Position numbers and translations under genes: made by a program | In this document: in pieces, positions 8,766 through 16,806 of the stretch | Numbering within the stretch: position 1 is the first letter of the stretch | Layout: each line of letters begins with the position of its first letter | The notes under the pieces: model-generated | Seen by the model: the letters and a program-made list of their open reading frames with translations, nothing else | The model's database searches: none | What the model was told of the DNA's origin: nothing | Source: Clostridiales bacterium | GTDB lineage: Bacteria > Bacillota > Clostridia > Christensenellales > JAISNN01 | Reading direction: 5' to 3' | Length of the DNA: 44,379 nt | Assembly: GCA_031275485.1 (NCBI GenBank) | Contig: JAISOS010000040.1 | Span: forward strand, 1-44,379

Positions 8766-10058
8766 ATGCGTTACGCTGAAATGTCAAAAGAGAAATTAAA
8801 AGAACGCTTGGAGGAGCAGAGGATAAAATACGGGGAATTTAAAGCCGAAAATCTCAGGCTCGATATGTCGCGGGGCAAGCCCTGCCGCGAACAGCTGGAT
8901 TTGTCCGCGCCTATGCTCGACGTTTTGAGCGGCGCGTCCGATATGAAAACCGAAAACGGTTTCGACACGAGAAATTACGCGCTCTTAGACGGTATACCCG
9001 AAATAAAAAGGCTTTACGCCGACGTGTTGAACGTCAAAGAGGGACAGATTATCGCGGGCGGGTCGAGCAGTCTGAATATGATGTACGATACCGTGCAGAG
9101 GGGAATGCAGTTCGGCTTCGGGGGCTTTACGCCGTGGAATAAGCTCGAAAAGGTGAAATTCGTTTGTCCCGCGCCGGGATATGACCGTCATTTTGCCGTA
9201 ACGGAAACTTTCGGCATAGAGATGGTCGCGGCGGAGATGACGGAGGACGGACCCGATATGGACGCCGTCGAGAAAATATGCGGGGACGACGGGAGCGTCA
9301 AGGGCATTTGGTGCGTGCCGCGTTTCAGCAATCCGACGGGCGCGGTTTATTCCGACGAAACCGTCGGGCGGCTTGCGGCAATGAAAACCGCCGCGGAGGA
9401 TTTTCGGATTTTTTGGGATAACGCGTATTCCGTTCACGCCCTGAGGGACGGCGCGAGGGAGCTTGCCGATATATTGCCCGAATGCGAAAAGGCGGGGAAT
9501 CCCGACAGAGTCTTTATTTTCGCGTCTACCTCGAAGGTAACCTTCGCGGGCGGCGGCGTCGCGTTTTTCGCGTCGTCCGGGCGTAATATAAAAGAGGCGA
9601 AAGCTATTATGTCTATGCAGACCATAGGTCCCGATAAGGTCAACCAACTGAGGCACGCGCGGTTTTTAAAGGATAAGGAGAATTTGACCGCGCATATGAA
9701 AAAACACGCCGCAATTATCAAGCCGAAATTCGACGCGGTTTTGGAGATTTTGGAGAGAGAATTGTCGGGCTTGGGTATAGCCGAGTGGACAAATCCCGAC
9801 GGCGGGTATTTTATCAGCGTGAACGCGTTTGACTTTACGGCTAAAAGAGTCGTGGAATTGGCGGGGGACGCGGGCGTAATACTGACGCCAGCGGGAGCGA
9901 CTTATCCTTACGGCAGGGATCCGCGGGACAGAAATATCAGGTTCGCGCCTACGCTGCCGCCGCTTAGCGAGCTTGTTACCGCGTCGGAAATTTTCGTCCT
10001 GTGCGTGAAAATCGCCGCCGCGGAAAGACTTTTGGAAGCTGCGGAAAGCGGTGATTAA
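8766..10058 (+). CDS. Class I aminotransferase, aspartate aminotransferase subclass Ic-like
   Basis: This 430-residue PLP enzyme resembles the MocR-type aminotransferase domain family (PF12897), whose characterised members include aspartate aminotransferases of subclass Ic. Motifs include LDMSRGKPCREQLDLS near residue 36, AGGSSSLNMMYD, VPRFSNPTGAVYS, FWDNAYSVH and FASTSKVTFAGGG with the PLP lysine at about K257. The expected reaction is aspartate plus 2-oxoglutarate to oxaloacetate plus glutamate. ATG at 8766 follows ACGGAGAAT; another ATG at 8781 has a poorer ribosome site. It is the third aminotransferase in 6.6 kb, all on the same strand but widely spaced. Confidence 0.85.
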   Translation: MRYAEMSKEKLKERLEEQRIKYGEFKAENLRLDMSRGKPCREQLDLSAPMLDVLSGASDMKTENGFDTRNYALLDGIPEIKRLYADVLNVKEGQIIAGGSSSLNMMYDTVQRGMQFGFGGFTPWNKLEKVKFVCPAPGYDRHFAVTETFGIEMVAAEMTEDGPDMDAVEKICGDDGSVKGIWCVPRFSNPTGAVYSDETVGRLAAMKTAAEDFRIFWDNAYSVHALRDGARELADILPECEKAGNPDRVFIFASTSKVTFAGGGVAFFASSGRNIKEAKAIMSMQTIGPDKVNQLRHARFLKDKENLTAHMKKHAAIIKPKFDAVLEILERELSGLGIAEWTNPDGGYFISVNAFDFTAKRVVELAGDAGVILTPAGATYPYGRDPRDRNIRFAPTLPPLSELVTASEIFVLCVKIAAAERLLEAAESGD

Positions 10059-10442
10059 AAGACGTAAAAAAGCGGTTAAATGAAACGAAAACCGCAGTCC
10101 GTTGCTTTGGGAAAAGCGATAAAGCGTACGGAATAAAGGTGGCGGAAAAACATAAAAACGGTAGCTTTTTGAGAAAAAAGGCAATAAAAAGTGCGGGAAC
10201 GGCGGTTATTTTAACGTGAAAAGCACGTTAAAAATTGTGCGGGAAATTATATAAAATATGTAAAAAACGCGCGGAAAATTGTGTAAAAAACACGTAAAAC
10301 GCATGAAAGGCAAGTGAAAAACGCGCAAAAAAACATGTGGAAAAGCGTGTGAAAAATGTGAAAAAACGCATAAAAAACGGAGTGAAAAATTGCGTAAAAA
10401 ATGCGCGGAAAACGCGGTGAAAATTGCGGGGAGCGGGACGGA
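10059..10442. other. Low-complexity spacer before yraN
   Basis: From about 10205 to 10430 the sequence is a run of loosely repeated units such as GTGAAAAACGCG, GTGTAAAAAACACG and GCGGAAAATTG at 10-20 bp intervals. It looks like decayed slippage repeats and is not coding. No promoter with both boxes was recognised. Confidence 0.5.
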
Positions 10443-10796
10443 ATGAACGGGAACACGAGGCGCGAGGGCGTGGGCGGCGAGGTATTGGCGGCGGAATATC
10501 TTAAAAGCATAGGCTATAAGATTCTGGATACGAATTTTTCCGGCTGCGGGGGAGAAATCGACATAATCGCAAGGGACGGGGATTATATAGTTTTCGTCGA
10601 GGTCAAGGCTCGGCAAAGTTTGAAATTCGGACGGCCGATAGAGTCCGTTACGCCCTCGAAGACGAAAAGCATCGCGCGCGCCGCCGAGCTTTATGCCGCT
10701 TCCAAAAGCTTGTTCGGCAAGGATATGCGTTTCGATGTGATAGAGATTTTGCGCGGCGAGATTACGCATATAAAGAACGCTTTCGACGCTTGCTGA
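10443..10796 (+). CDS. YraN/UPF0102 family putative endonuclease
   Basis: This 117-residue protein is a UPF0102 (YraN) member. Conserved blocks are TRREGVGGEVLAAEYL, GCGGEIDIIARD and YIVFVEVKAR, which form the Asp and Glu-x-Lys pattern of a PD-(D/E)xK nuclease-like fold. A predicted-nuclease role in DNA processing is family knowledge; a specific biological role is not established. The start ATG at 10443 follows GGGAGCGGGACGG; the frame is open further upstream in low-complexity sequence that does not match the family. YraN is often next to rnhB in Firmicutes; here rnhB lies far away at 38.2 kb. Confidence 0.87.
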   Translation: MNGNTRREGVGGEVLAAEYLKSIGYKILDTNFSGCGGEIDIIARDGDYIVFVEVKARQSLKFGRPIESVTPSKTKSIARAAELYAASKSLFGKDMRFDVIEILRGEITHIKNAFDAC

Positions 10797-10814
10797 TTTG
10801 TTAAAGGGGATTCA

Positions 10815-10878
10815 TTCGGGGGAAACCTTTTCTCGGAAGAAAAGGCTTTCCACCGCGCCCCTTTCCAAAAGACCCCGA
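10815..10878 (-). repeat. Family-1 palindromic element after yraN
   Basis: CGGGGGAAACCTTTT and AAAAGGCTTTCCACCG form the hairpin, followed by CGCCCCTTTCCAAAAGACCCC, the reverse-oriented flank. It starts about 20 bp after the yraN stop and is paired with an opposite copy at 11080. Confidence 0.85.
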
Positions 10879-11079
10879 TGTAATATGCAATATGTATTAT
10901 GTATATATACGCTAAGTTAATAAACCGCGCGCCGCGGCGGCTTTGCACAAAAGACGGGAAACTCTTTGGAACACGCTCCGTCCGCTAACGGGGACGCTCC
11001 TTTTTAAAGAGAGAGGCTTTGACGATACGGTACTTCGTTTGATTTGAACGTACTTAGTTGAGATAAACCGAATAAAGCG

Positions 11080-11143
11080 TCGGTTTTTTTGGAAAGTGGG
11101 GCGGGGGAAAATCTTTTGTTCACAAAAGGTTCTCCCCCCGCGT
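11080..11143 (+). repeat. Family-1 palindromic element upstream of pyrK
   Basis: GTTTTTTTGGAAAG precedes GCGGGGGAAAATCTTTTG-TTCA and CAAAAGGTTCTCCCCCCGCG. It forms an inverted pair with the copy at 10815, enclosing about 200 bp. It ends about 50 bp before pyrK. Confidence 0.87.
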
Positions 11144-11193
11144 AAATCCCCATTCAAAAAATAAAATAAAAAATGAAAAAAGGAGGATTTTTA

Positions 11194-11964
11194 GTGAAAG
11201 AGCTTTTTTTGAACGTCAGAGAAAACGTCGAATTGCGCAAAGGCGTAGTAAAGATGAGGCTGTTCAGCGCGGGTTTGCCGGAGTTCAAACCGGGTCAGTT
11301 CATCAACATTTCGGCGGGTAGCTTCGACGGCATACTTTTGCGGCGTCCGATAAGCGTTTTCAAGCACGACGGCGAGGCGAAAACGATTGAAATCGTGTTC
11401 GAGATCAAGGGGCGGGGCACGACGTTTTTGTCGCGCTTAAAAGGCGGCGATCTGCCCGCCTCGCTGTTCGCGGGAAACGGCTTCACGGTGCCGGACGGCG
11501 TGAAAAGCGTCGCGCTGATAGGGGGGGGCTTGGGCAGTCCGCCGCTCTATTCGGTCATTGAAAAGCACCGCGCGAAGGGCGTGAAATTCTATACTTATCT
11601 CGGTTTCGCGTCGGAGAGCAAGACGATTCTCACCGACGATTTTGCCGCCGTGTCGGAGAAACTGACGGTTACGACGGACGACGGCTCTTACGGCGCTGGC
11701 GAAAAGGGTTTTGTTACGGACGCTTTGAAAAGAGACGTTTACGCGGGCGCGGTAAAACCCGACTTGATTCTCGCGTGCGGTCCGCCGCCTATGTTCGGGG
11801 CGTTGAAGGCTCTGAAACTGAATACGCCGACCTTTATTTCCGTCGAGGCGAGGATGGGCTGCGGAATAGGTGCGTGCTACGCGTGCGCGTGCGCGACCGT
11901 GGCGGGAAACAGGCGCGTCTGTACGGACGGTCCGGTGTTTAAATTGGAGGAGGTTATATTATGA
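11194..11964 (+). CDS. pyrK: Dihydroorotate dehydrogenase B, electron transfer subunit PyrK
   Basis: This 256-residue FAD and [2Fe-2S] protein passes electrons from PyrD to NAD in de novo pyrimidine synthesis. It shows a flavin-binding ferredoxin-reductase domain (RRPISVF), a nucleotide-binding stretch (ALIGGGLGSPPLYSV), and a C-terminal cluster with C223-x4-C228-x2-C231 and C243. C233 is an extra cysteine. Start choice: AAAGGAGGATTTTTA stands directly before GTG at 11194 with 7-nt spacing, so GTG is preferred over the ATG at 11173, which lies upstream of that ribosome site. The gene overlaps pyrD by 4 bp (ATGA), which indicates translational coupling and a heterotetrameric enzyme. Confidence 0.95.
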   Translation: MKELFLNVRENVELRKGVVKMRLFSAGLPEFKPGQFINISAGSFDGILLRRPISVFKHDGEAKTIEIVFEIKGRGTTFLSRLKGGDLPASLFAGNGFTVPDGVKSVALIGGGLGSPPLYSVIEKHRAKGVKFYTYLGFASESKTILTDDFAAVSEKLTVTTDDGSYGAGEKGFVTDALKRDVYAGAVKPDLILACGPPPMFGALKALKLNTPTFISVEARMGCGIGACYACACATVAGNRRVCTDGPVFKLEEVIL

Positions 11965-12878
11965 CGTACAATCCTATGGAGGTCAATATTTGCGGCGTTA
12001 GTTTTAAAAATCCCGTCATCGCGGCGAGCGGCACGTTTTCCTTCGGCTTCGAATTTTCTAAGCTGTACGATATAGACAGGCTGGGCGGAATTTCCGTGAA
12101 GGGACTGACGCGCGAAAGGCGCGAGGGCAATCCGCCGCCGCGTATAGCCGAAACCTACGGCGGAGTTTTGAACGGCGTCGGGCTACAAAATCCCGGAATA
12201 GACGTGTTTATAAACAATATGATGCCGTTTTTGGAGACGAAAAGAACCGTCGTCATAGCCAATATTGCAGGAGATACCGAGGCCGACTATTGCTATATGG
12301 CGGAGCGGCTGTCGGAAACTAAGGTTTCGATTATCGAGCTGAATATATCCTGTCCGAACGTAAAGCGGGGAGGGTTAGCGTTCGGCGTAAAACCGGAGGA
12401 CGTCGGCGCGATTACGAAAGCGGTCAAAAAATACACCAAAAAGCCGCTGATGGTCAAACTGTCTCCCAACGTCGCCGATATAGCCGAAAACGCGAGAGCG
12501 GCGGAGGCGGGGGGCGCGGACGCGCTGTCCCTTATCAATACGGTGAGCGGTATGGCGGTGGACGCCGAAACGCGCCGCCCGATATTAAAAAACGTGACGG
12601 GCGGACTGTCCGGTCCCGCGATAAAGCCTATCGCGCTCGCTATGGTCTGGAAGGTCTATAACGCCGTAAAAATCCCGATAGTCGGCATGGGCGGAATTAT
12701 GAGCGCGTCGGACGCCGCGGAATTTATTTTGTGCGGCGCGTCGGCTGTGCAGGTCGGAACGGCGAATTTTGCAAACCCTTTGAGCGCGCCGCAAATAGCG
12801 GACGGACTCAGGAGATACGTAGATAAACACAAATTGAGAGATATTTCGGAATTAAAGGGCCGGCTGATCGTAGATTGA
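11961..12878 (+). CDS. pyrD: Dihydroorotate dehydrogenase B, catalytic subunit PyrD
   Basis: This 305-residue FMN enzyme of class 1B oxidises dihydroorotate to orotate. It shows the N-terminal NPVIAASGTF block, GGISVKGLT, ELNISCPNVKRGG with the active-site cysteine C131 typical of class 1 enzymes, and C-terminal IVGMGGI and GASAVQVGTA phosphate-binding segments. Its start codon overlaps the pyrK stop and GGAGGTTATATT precedes it. Only pyrK and pyrD of the pyrimidine pathway are in the window. The 262 bp after it carry repeated AAAACGGCTTTAAAAAG units before the convergent PH-domain gene. Confidence 0.96.
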   Translation: MTYNPMEVNICGVSFKNPVIAASGTFSFGFEFSKLYDIDRLGGISVKGLTRERREGNPPPRIAETYGGVLNGVGLQNPGIDVFINNMMPFLETKRTVVIANIAGDTEADYCYMAERLSETKVSIIELNISCPNVKRGGLAFGVKPEDVGAITKAVKKYTKKPLMVKLSPNVADIAENARAAEAGGADALSLINTVSGMAVDAETRRPILKNVTGGLSGPAIKPIALAMVWKVYNAVKIPIVGMGGIMSASDAAEFILCGASAVQVGTANFANPLSAPQIADGLRRYVDKHKLRDISELKGRLIVD

Positions 12879-12889
12879 TCGGCGGGCGG

Positions 12890-13100
12890 TTTTCAGTTGC
12901 GGCGCAAGGGTGAAAAACGGCTTTAAAAGGCAAAATATTACCGGATAAACCGCGGTAGGTTTACTCTAAAAAACAGTCTTAAAAAAGTAAAAAAACGGGT
13001 GATTTTTTAATAAATTGTGGCGGAATATTCTTAAAAAACGGCTTTAAAAAGCCTAAAAAACAAGCCGTTATCCGTATCGAATCGGAACGTAAATCGATGA
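12890..13100. repeat. Degenerate AAACGGCTTTAAAAAGCC-type repeats
   Basis: Short units such as AAAAACGGCTTTAAAAGG recur at about 12913, 13036 and 13104, several of them self-complementary. They are probably slippage products of one small hairpin. Confidence 0.4.
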
Positions 13101-13122
13101 GAAAAACGGCTTGAAAAAGCCG
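13101..13122 (-). terminator. Rho-independent terminator for the PH-domain gene
   Basis: On the minus strand, CGGCTT, TTTC, AAGCCG is followed by TTTTTC, 19 bp past the stop codon of the bPH2 gene. The stem is only 6 bp, but position and T tract fit. Confidence 0.5.
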
Positions 13123-13140
13123 ATAAATTATCGGTTAATT

Positions 13141-13833
13141 TTACGGTACGGCGCGCCGTGAAAAACGGTCTGAAGTAAAAACGTTTTTTAATCGACCGTT
13201 ATAGCGCGTACCGTAGCCCGGATTTGTGTCGGGGCGCAGCGCGTTCGGGTATTCGATATCGGTCTGAATATCCGCGACGATTTTTTGTACGCGCTTAAAG
13301 ACCTCGTATACGTCCGTCAAATCCAAAAGCGAGTCCGCGCTCGTACGCGACTTGACGGTTATGTCGCCGACTTTGAAAAGCTTGTCTATAACGCCCACCC
13401 TAAGCTGTACGTTGGAAATTTCTTTGTAGTAAACGCTTTTGAAATTGACGCCTATAACGCCGGTGCAAATGACGATACGCGTATTCGTCAGGGCGTATTC
13501 CGTATTTCCGCACCGTCTGCCCGCCGACAGACCCATGCCTATACACAGCCGCACGGGGAACAGGTGAACCGCGAAAAATAGGACGAAGAATACGGAGAGA
13601 GTGCCGCCGAATGTATCAAAAAAGCCGGCGGAAATTATCGTATCTATGAAAAAGCCGTCAAAAATCAACCAAATCAGACCTATCGGCAGTAATGGGAGAC
13701 AAGAATTTAGGATAAAAGCCGGTTTGAGAGGCTTGCCGCGCCAAATAACCTGCTCGGTCGGCGCAAACATATCATCCATCGAGTCTGCGGGACTGCCGCC
13801 GTATCCGTCGAATCGATCTATTACTTTTTTCAT
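13141..13833 (-). CDS. Membrane protein with bacterial PH (bPH2) domain
   Basis: This 230-residue protein has two hydrophobic segments (about residues 38-60 and 75-100) followed by a bacterial pleckstrin-homology-type domain. The recognisable stretch is NTEYALTNTRIVICTG, then a beta-rich region with YYKEISNVQL and VGDITVKSR, as in DUF304/bPH2 proteins. About 40 polar residues follow at the C-terminus. The upstream segment WRGKPLKPAF is also common in this group. The start ATG follows AAGGAGCGCGCGAT. Function is unknown; such proteins sit in the cytoplasmic membrane. It is one of four minus-strand loci in the window and converges on pyrD. Confidence 0.8.
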   Translation of the reverse strand: MKKVIDRFDGYGGSPADSMDDMFAPTEQVIWRGKPLKPAFILNSCLPLLPIGLIWLIFDGFFIDTIISAGFFDTFGGTLSVFFVLFFAVHLFPVRLCIGMGLSAGRRCGNTEYALTNTRIVICTGVIGVNFKSVYYKEISNVQLRVGVIDKLFKVGDITVKSRTSADSLLDLTDVYEVFKRVQKIVADIQTDIEYPNALRPDTNPGYGTRYNGRLKNVFTSDRFSRRAVP

Positions 13834-13884
13834 ATCGCGCGCTCCTTAAAATTTACGGCGTATTTTTTATTTTATCTGTTCCGG

Positions 13885-13914
13885 ATCATATCGTAAGCCG
13901 CTTGAAATATACAA
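13885..13914 (-). promoter_or_regulatory. Candidate promoter for the PH-domain gene
   Basis: Reading on the minus strand, TTGTAT and TATGAT are 18 bp apart, placing transcription start about 45 bp before the ATG at 13833. The -35 box matches only partly. Confidence 0.35.
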
Positions 13915-13970
13915 TATTTTTACGCGGACGTATGACGAGAATATTAAAAAAAATTTTCGGAGGGGAAATT

Positions 13971-14132
13971 ATGGCAAAATATATTTGTTCGGTATGCGGG
14001 TATACGCACGACGAGGCGCAGGGCGACGCCGACGCGGGAATTGCCGCCGGAACGGCTTGGGCAAAGATTTCCGACGATTACGCATGCCCCGTTTGCGGCG
14101 CGGATAAAGCGGCGTTCGAAAGGCTGGAGTAG
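13971..14132 (+). CDS. Rubredoxin
   Basis: This 53-residue iron protein has two CxxC knuckles, CSVCGY near residues 6-11 and CPVCGADK near residues 39-46, which bind one iron. The spacing and the WAKISDDYACP stretch are standard for rubredoxins. It is a small cytoplasmic electron carrier used in anaerobes, for example in oxidative-stress reduction or fatty-acid and flavoprotein redox reactions; the partner is not evident here. The ATG at 13971 follows CGGAGGGGAAATT, a strong ribosome site. An upstream in-frame start would add an unrelated basic peptide. The gene diverges from the PH-domain gene. Confidence 0.95.
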   Translation: MAKYICSVCGYTHDEAQGDADAGIAAGTAWAKISDDYACPVCGADKAAFERLE

Positions 14133-14191
14133 CCGGAGGATTTTTTTTAGATAAAAAAATCTGCAGGTGAGATCTTTATTGCTTACGGAAG

Positions 14192-14230
14192 CACCCTCTC
14201 GCGCTCCTTTCCGAAAAACTTCGGCGGTGC
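14192..14230 (-). repeat. Half family-1 element after rubredoxin
   Basis: CTCGCGCTCCTTTCCGAAAA and then ACTTCGGCG reproduce the outer flank of the element in reverse orientation, while the hairpin arms are almost lost. Confidence 0.55.
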
Positions 14231-14519
14231 GATAGGTTTCGTCCGCGGCTTGACGGTAAATAGCTTTCAGGCTGTTTTCGCGTAACGGCATACGTTTTTT
14301 TGACGGCGTATAATCCCCGCGTTATGCCGAAAAAACGGCGCGACGTCGCGCCGAAAGCGGCGGAAGATACCGTAGGCACGGTATGAAAGAGAATGCGTTA
14401 TGATAACGCCGTTAAAGACTCGGCAAAAAAGCGCGGCCCGCGGCGCTTGGCGTGTTTCGCTATAAAGATTTAGGCGACGCTTCGGTTTTTGAATAGAATA
14501 TTAAAAAAGAGGATGTCTT
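14231..14519. other. Spacer without recognisable gene
   Basis: About 290 bp between a half element and the spoVG terminator hairpin. GCG-rich, with no coding or RNA signal that I can support. Confidence 0.35.
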
Positions 14520-14524
14520 TTGAA

Positions 14525-14577
14525 AAAGAACGCGCAAGAAAGCCTTTTCTTTATAAGAAAAGGCTTTCTTGCGCGCA
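14525..14577 (-). terminator. Perfect 21-bp hairpin, probable spoVG terminator
   Basis: Arms 14531-14551 and 14555-14575 are exact reverse complements with a TAT loop. On the minus strand the hairpin is followed by TTCTTTTTC, so it can terminate spoVG, whose stop is 35 bp away. Its core AAGCCTTTTC resembles the family-1 stem without the G/C run. Confidence 0.65.
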
Positions 14578-14611
14578 ATCTAAAAAACAAAAGACGTTTC
14601 CCGCGTATTTT

Positions 14612-14929
14612 TTATTCCTCAAATTGCTCCGCTTGTCCGCCGGGTTCGCGCTCGGCGAGTTCGGCGTCCTCTTGGACCGCTTGGTCATAGGCGTCGAGTA
14701 TGAGCGCGCAAAGGTATTTGCGCACTTCGGATTTGATAGGGTGAACGATGTCGCGATATTCGCCGGAAGGTCCTTTTCTGCTCGGCATAGCGACAAAACT
14801 GCCGTCGCTGCCGTCGATGATTTTTATGTCGTGTACGGCAATACTGTCGTCGATGATGACGGACGCGACGCCTTTCAGCTTGATATCGCCTTTTTTTACT
14901 AAACGTATGCGAATGTCTGTGATGTTCAT
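14612..14929 (-). CDS. spoVG: Septation/sporulation regulator SpoVG
   Basis: This 105-residue protein matches SpoVG, a small nucleic-acid-binding regulator affecting asymmetric septation, capsule and virulence genes in Firmicutes. Signature blocks are MNITDIRIRLV at the start, IKLKGVASVIIDD, FVAMPSRKGPSGEYRDIVHP and the alpha-helical tail around EVRKYLCALILDAY. The last 20 residues are acidic and variable. AAGGCGG is found 7 nt before the ATG. In many Firmicutes spoVG is near purR and glmU; here it is divergent from murC and follows rubredoxin. A promoter is visible at 14981-15009. Confidence 0.95.
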   Translation of the reverse strand: MNITDIRIRLVKKGDIKLKGVASVIIDDSIAVHDIKIIDGSDGSFVAMPSRKGPSGEYRDIVHPIKSEVRKYLCALILDAYDQAVQEDAELAEREPGGQAEQFEE

Positions 14930-14980
14930 TTGTGAACCGCCTTATTGCTGTATATTGAAAGATTGAATTGCTTTTGTAAT

Positions 14981-15009
14981 ATTATAATACATTTCAAAGA
15001 AAATTACAA
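14981..15009 (-). promoter_or_regulatory. Candidate spoVG promoter
   Basis: On the minus strand TTGTAA and TATAAT are separated by 17 bp. Transcription would start about 45 bp before spoVG. It resembles a sigma-A promoter; the sigma-H pattern known for Bacillus subtilis spoVG was not recognised. Confidence 0.55.
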
Positions 15010-15031
15010 TACGTTTTGAAAAAAATATAAT
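15004..15031 (+). promoter_or_regulatory. Candidate murC promoter sharing its -35 with spoVG
   Basis: TTACAA at 15004-15009 and TATAAT at 15026-15031 are 16 bp apart. The same six bases, read on the other strand, are the spoVG -35 box. A 20-bp direct repeat (TTGAAAAATATAATAAAAAC type) covers 15016-15057 and provides a second TATAAT. Confidence 0.35.
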
Positions 15032-15185
15032 AAAAACTTGAAAAATATAATAAAAACCCCGTAAGCTTTCATTGCGGAGGCATTTTCGCGGCGTTTACGC
15101 TTAAAAAAAACCGCGAAAACAAGAGAAAGCGCGCGGTAAAAATTATTTGTAAATTAAATCCGCGTTTTTGAATAAATTATACTGT

Positions 15186-16733
15186 ATGAAAAAGGATTAT
15201 CTAAAAAAACGGATTCATTTTATAGGCGTGGGCGGGATAAGCATGAGCGCGCTCGCCGCGTATACGCTTTCGGAATGTACGGTCAGCGGATCGGATATAC
15301 GCTTTAACGCTCTTATGAAAAAATTGCGCGGCGGCGGCGCTTACGTTTACGAGGGACGCGACGGAGATATAGCCGCTTCCGCCTCCGCCGTCGTGTACAC
15401 CTCCGCGATAAAGTCCGACGACTCCGAGCTTGCCGCCGCGAGAAACGCGGGCGTGCCGTGCGTAAAACGGAGCGAATATTTGGCGTCCGTCGCCGCCGCG
15501 CACGGAAAATGCGTCGCGGTAGGCGGAATACACGGAAAATCCACGACGACGGCGTTACTTGCCGCCGTTTTTAAGAACGCGGGTATGAGCTTCAGCGCGC
15601 ATGTGGGCGCGGAGGCGGTCGACATAGGCGGGAATTATTTCGGCGGCGGACGCGATTTGTTCGTCACGGAGGCGTGCGAATATATGGGCAGCTTTTTGAC
15701 GCTCGAGCCGGACGTCGCCGTCGTTTTGAACGTTGAAATGGACCATCCCGACTGCTACGAGAATGAAAACTGTGTTTCTTTGAATTTCCGCCGATTCGCG
15801 GAGCGTATCAAAAAGGGGGGAACTCTCGTCGTAAACGCCGACGAAAAATACGCGGGGTTGTACGCGGGCTTGGACGCGGACGTCGTAACTTTCGGCATAG
15901 AAAAGGGCGACTATTCGGCGCGGAACGTCCGACCGTCTCCCTGCAAGGGGCGTTATATGTTCGATTTTTTCATAGGCGGCGAATACGTAGGCGAGGTCGA
16001 CTGCGCGCTCTCCGGCGCGCATAATATCTACAACGCGCTGGCTTGCGCCGCCGCCGCGCTTCTGAGCGGCGCGGACAGACGTTCCGTCCTATATACCTTG
16101 GAGAATTTTCGCGGCGTAAAAAGACGTTTCGAGCGAATAGGGCGTTACGGAGGTTGCGAAATTATAAGCGATTACGCCCATCATCCCAGCGAGATCGGAG
16201 CGGTTGTAAAATCGGCGCGGGAGACGTTCGGAGGTAAGGTTTCGGTCTGCTTTCAGCCGCATACATATTCGCGCACCGCGAAGCTTTTCGAGGAATTTAA
16301 GGAGTGCTTTGCGGATGCCGACGCGCTTGTACTTTACAAGGAATATTCCGCGAGAGAAACGCCGGATTGCGGCAGGAGCGCGTACGATTTGTACGAGGCT
16401 ATGAGGGAATATTCCGTTTACGAAATTACGGGCGGCGGGAATAGCAAGGGTAATTCGGACGTGATTGCGGCGGAATATTCCGCTTGCGGGGAAAGCGGAG
16501 ACGGCGCGGACGGGATCGCGGAGGGATGCCGCTCTTGTGCAATGTCCGACGGGAGCGAGAGCGAGAATAATCCGCGCGAAACCGGGAGCGACGGAAAAAA
16601 AACGAAACCGTCCGTGCTTTACGCCGGCGAAATAAACGAATTAAGGAGTCTGATACGCGAGAGGGCAAAGGATAGTTCCTGCATACTTTTGCTTGGCGCG
16701 GGCGATATGGCGGAGGACGTCGGCGGACTGTGA
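15186..16733 (+). CDS. murC: UDP-N-acetylmuramate-L-alanine ligase MurC with C-terminal insert
   Basis: This 515-residue cytoplasmic ligase adds L-alanine to UDP-MurNAc using ATP. It shows the N-terminal Rossmann motif IHFIGVGGISMSALA (from about residue 10), the ATP loop GGIHGKSTTTALL (residues 113-125), HPDCYEN, DYAHHPSEI and CFQPHTYSRT. The family is usually about 440-480 residues; the excess lies at about residues 416-476, a hydrophilic stretch rich in Gly, Ser, Asp and Glu inserted between YEITGGG and VLYAGEINEL in the C-terminal domain. The ATG at 15186 lacks a clear ribosome site but matches the usual N-terminus. No other mur or division gene is adjacent; murG is at 30.7 kb. Confidence 0.94.
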   Translation: MKKDYLKKRIHFIGVGGISMSALAAYTLSECTVSGSDIRFNALMKKLRGGGAYVYEGRDGDIAASASAVVYTSAIKSDDSELAAARNAGVPCVKRSEYLASVAAAHGKCVAVGGIHGKSTTTALLAAVFKNAGMSFSAHVGAEAVDIGGNYFGGGRDLFVTEACEYMGSFLTLEPDVAVVLNVEMDHPDCYENENCVSLNFRRFAERIKKGGTLVVNADEKYAGLYAGLDADVVTFGIEKGDYSARNVRPSPCKGRYMFDFFIGGEYVGEVDCALSGAHNIYNALACAAAALLSGADRRSVLYTLENFRGVKRRFERIGRYGGCEIISDYAHHPSEIGAVVKSARETFGGKVSVCFQPHTYSRTAKLFEEFKECFADADALVLYKEYSARETPDCGRSAYDLYEAMREYSVYEITGGGNSKGNSDVIAAEYSACGESGDGADGIAEGCRSCAMSDGSESENNPRETGSDGKKTKPSVLYAGEINELRSLIRERAKDSSCILLLGAGDMAEDVGGL

Positions 16734-16806
16734 TTATTTGCCTCTGCGGGAGAGCAAAGGGCCGCTTTCCGCGTTAAGCGCGGGCGGGACGTCGGCGAAT
16801 TGCGGT

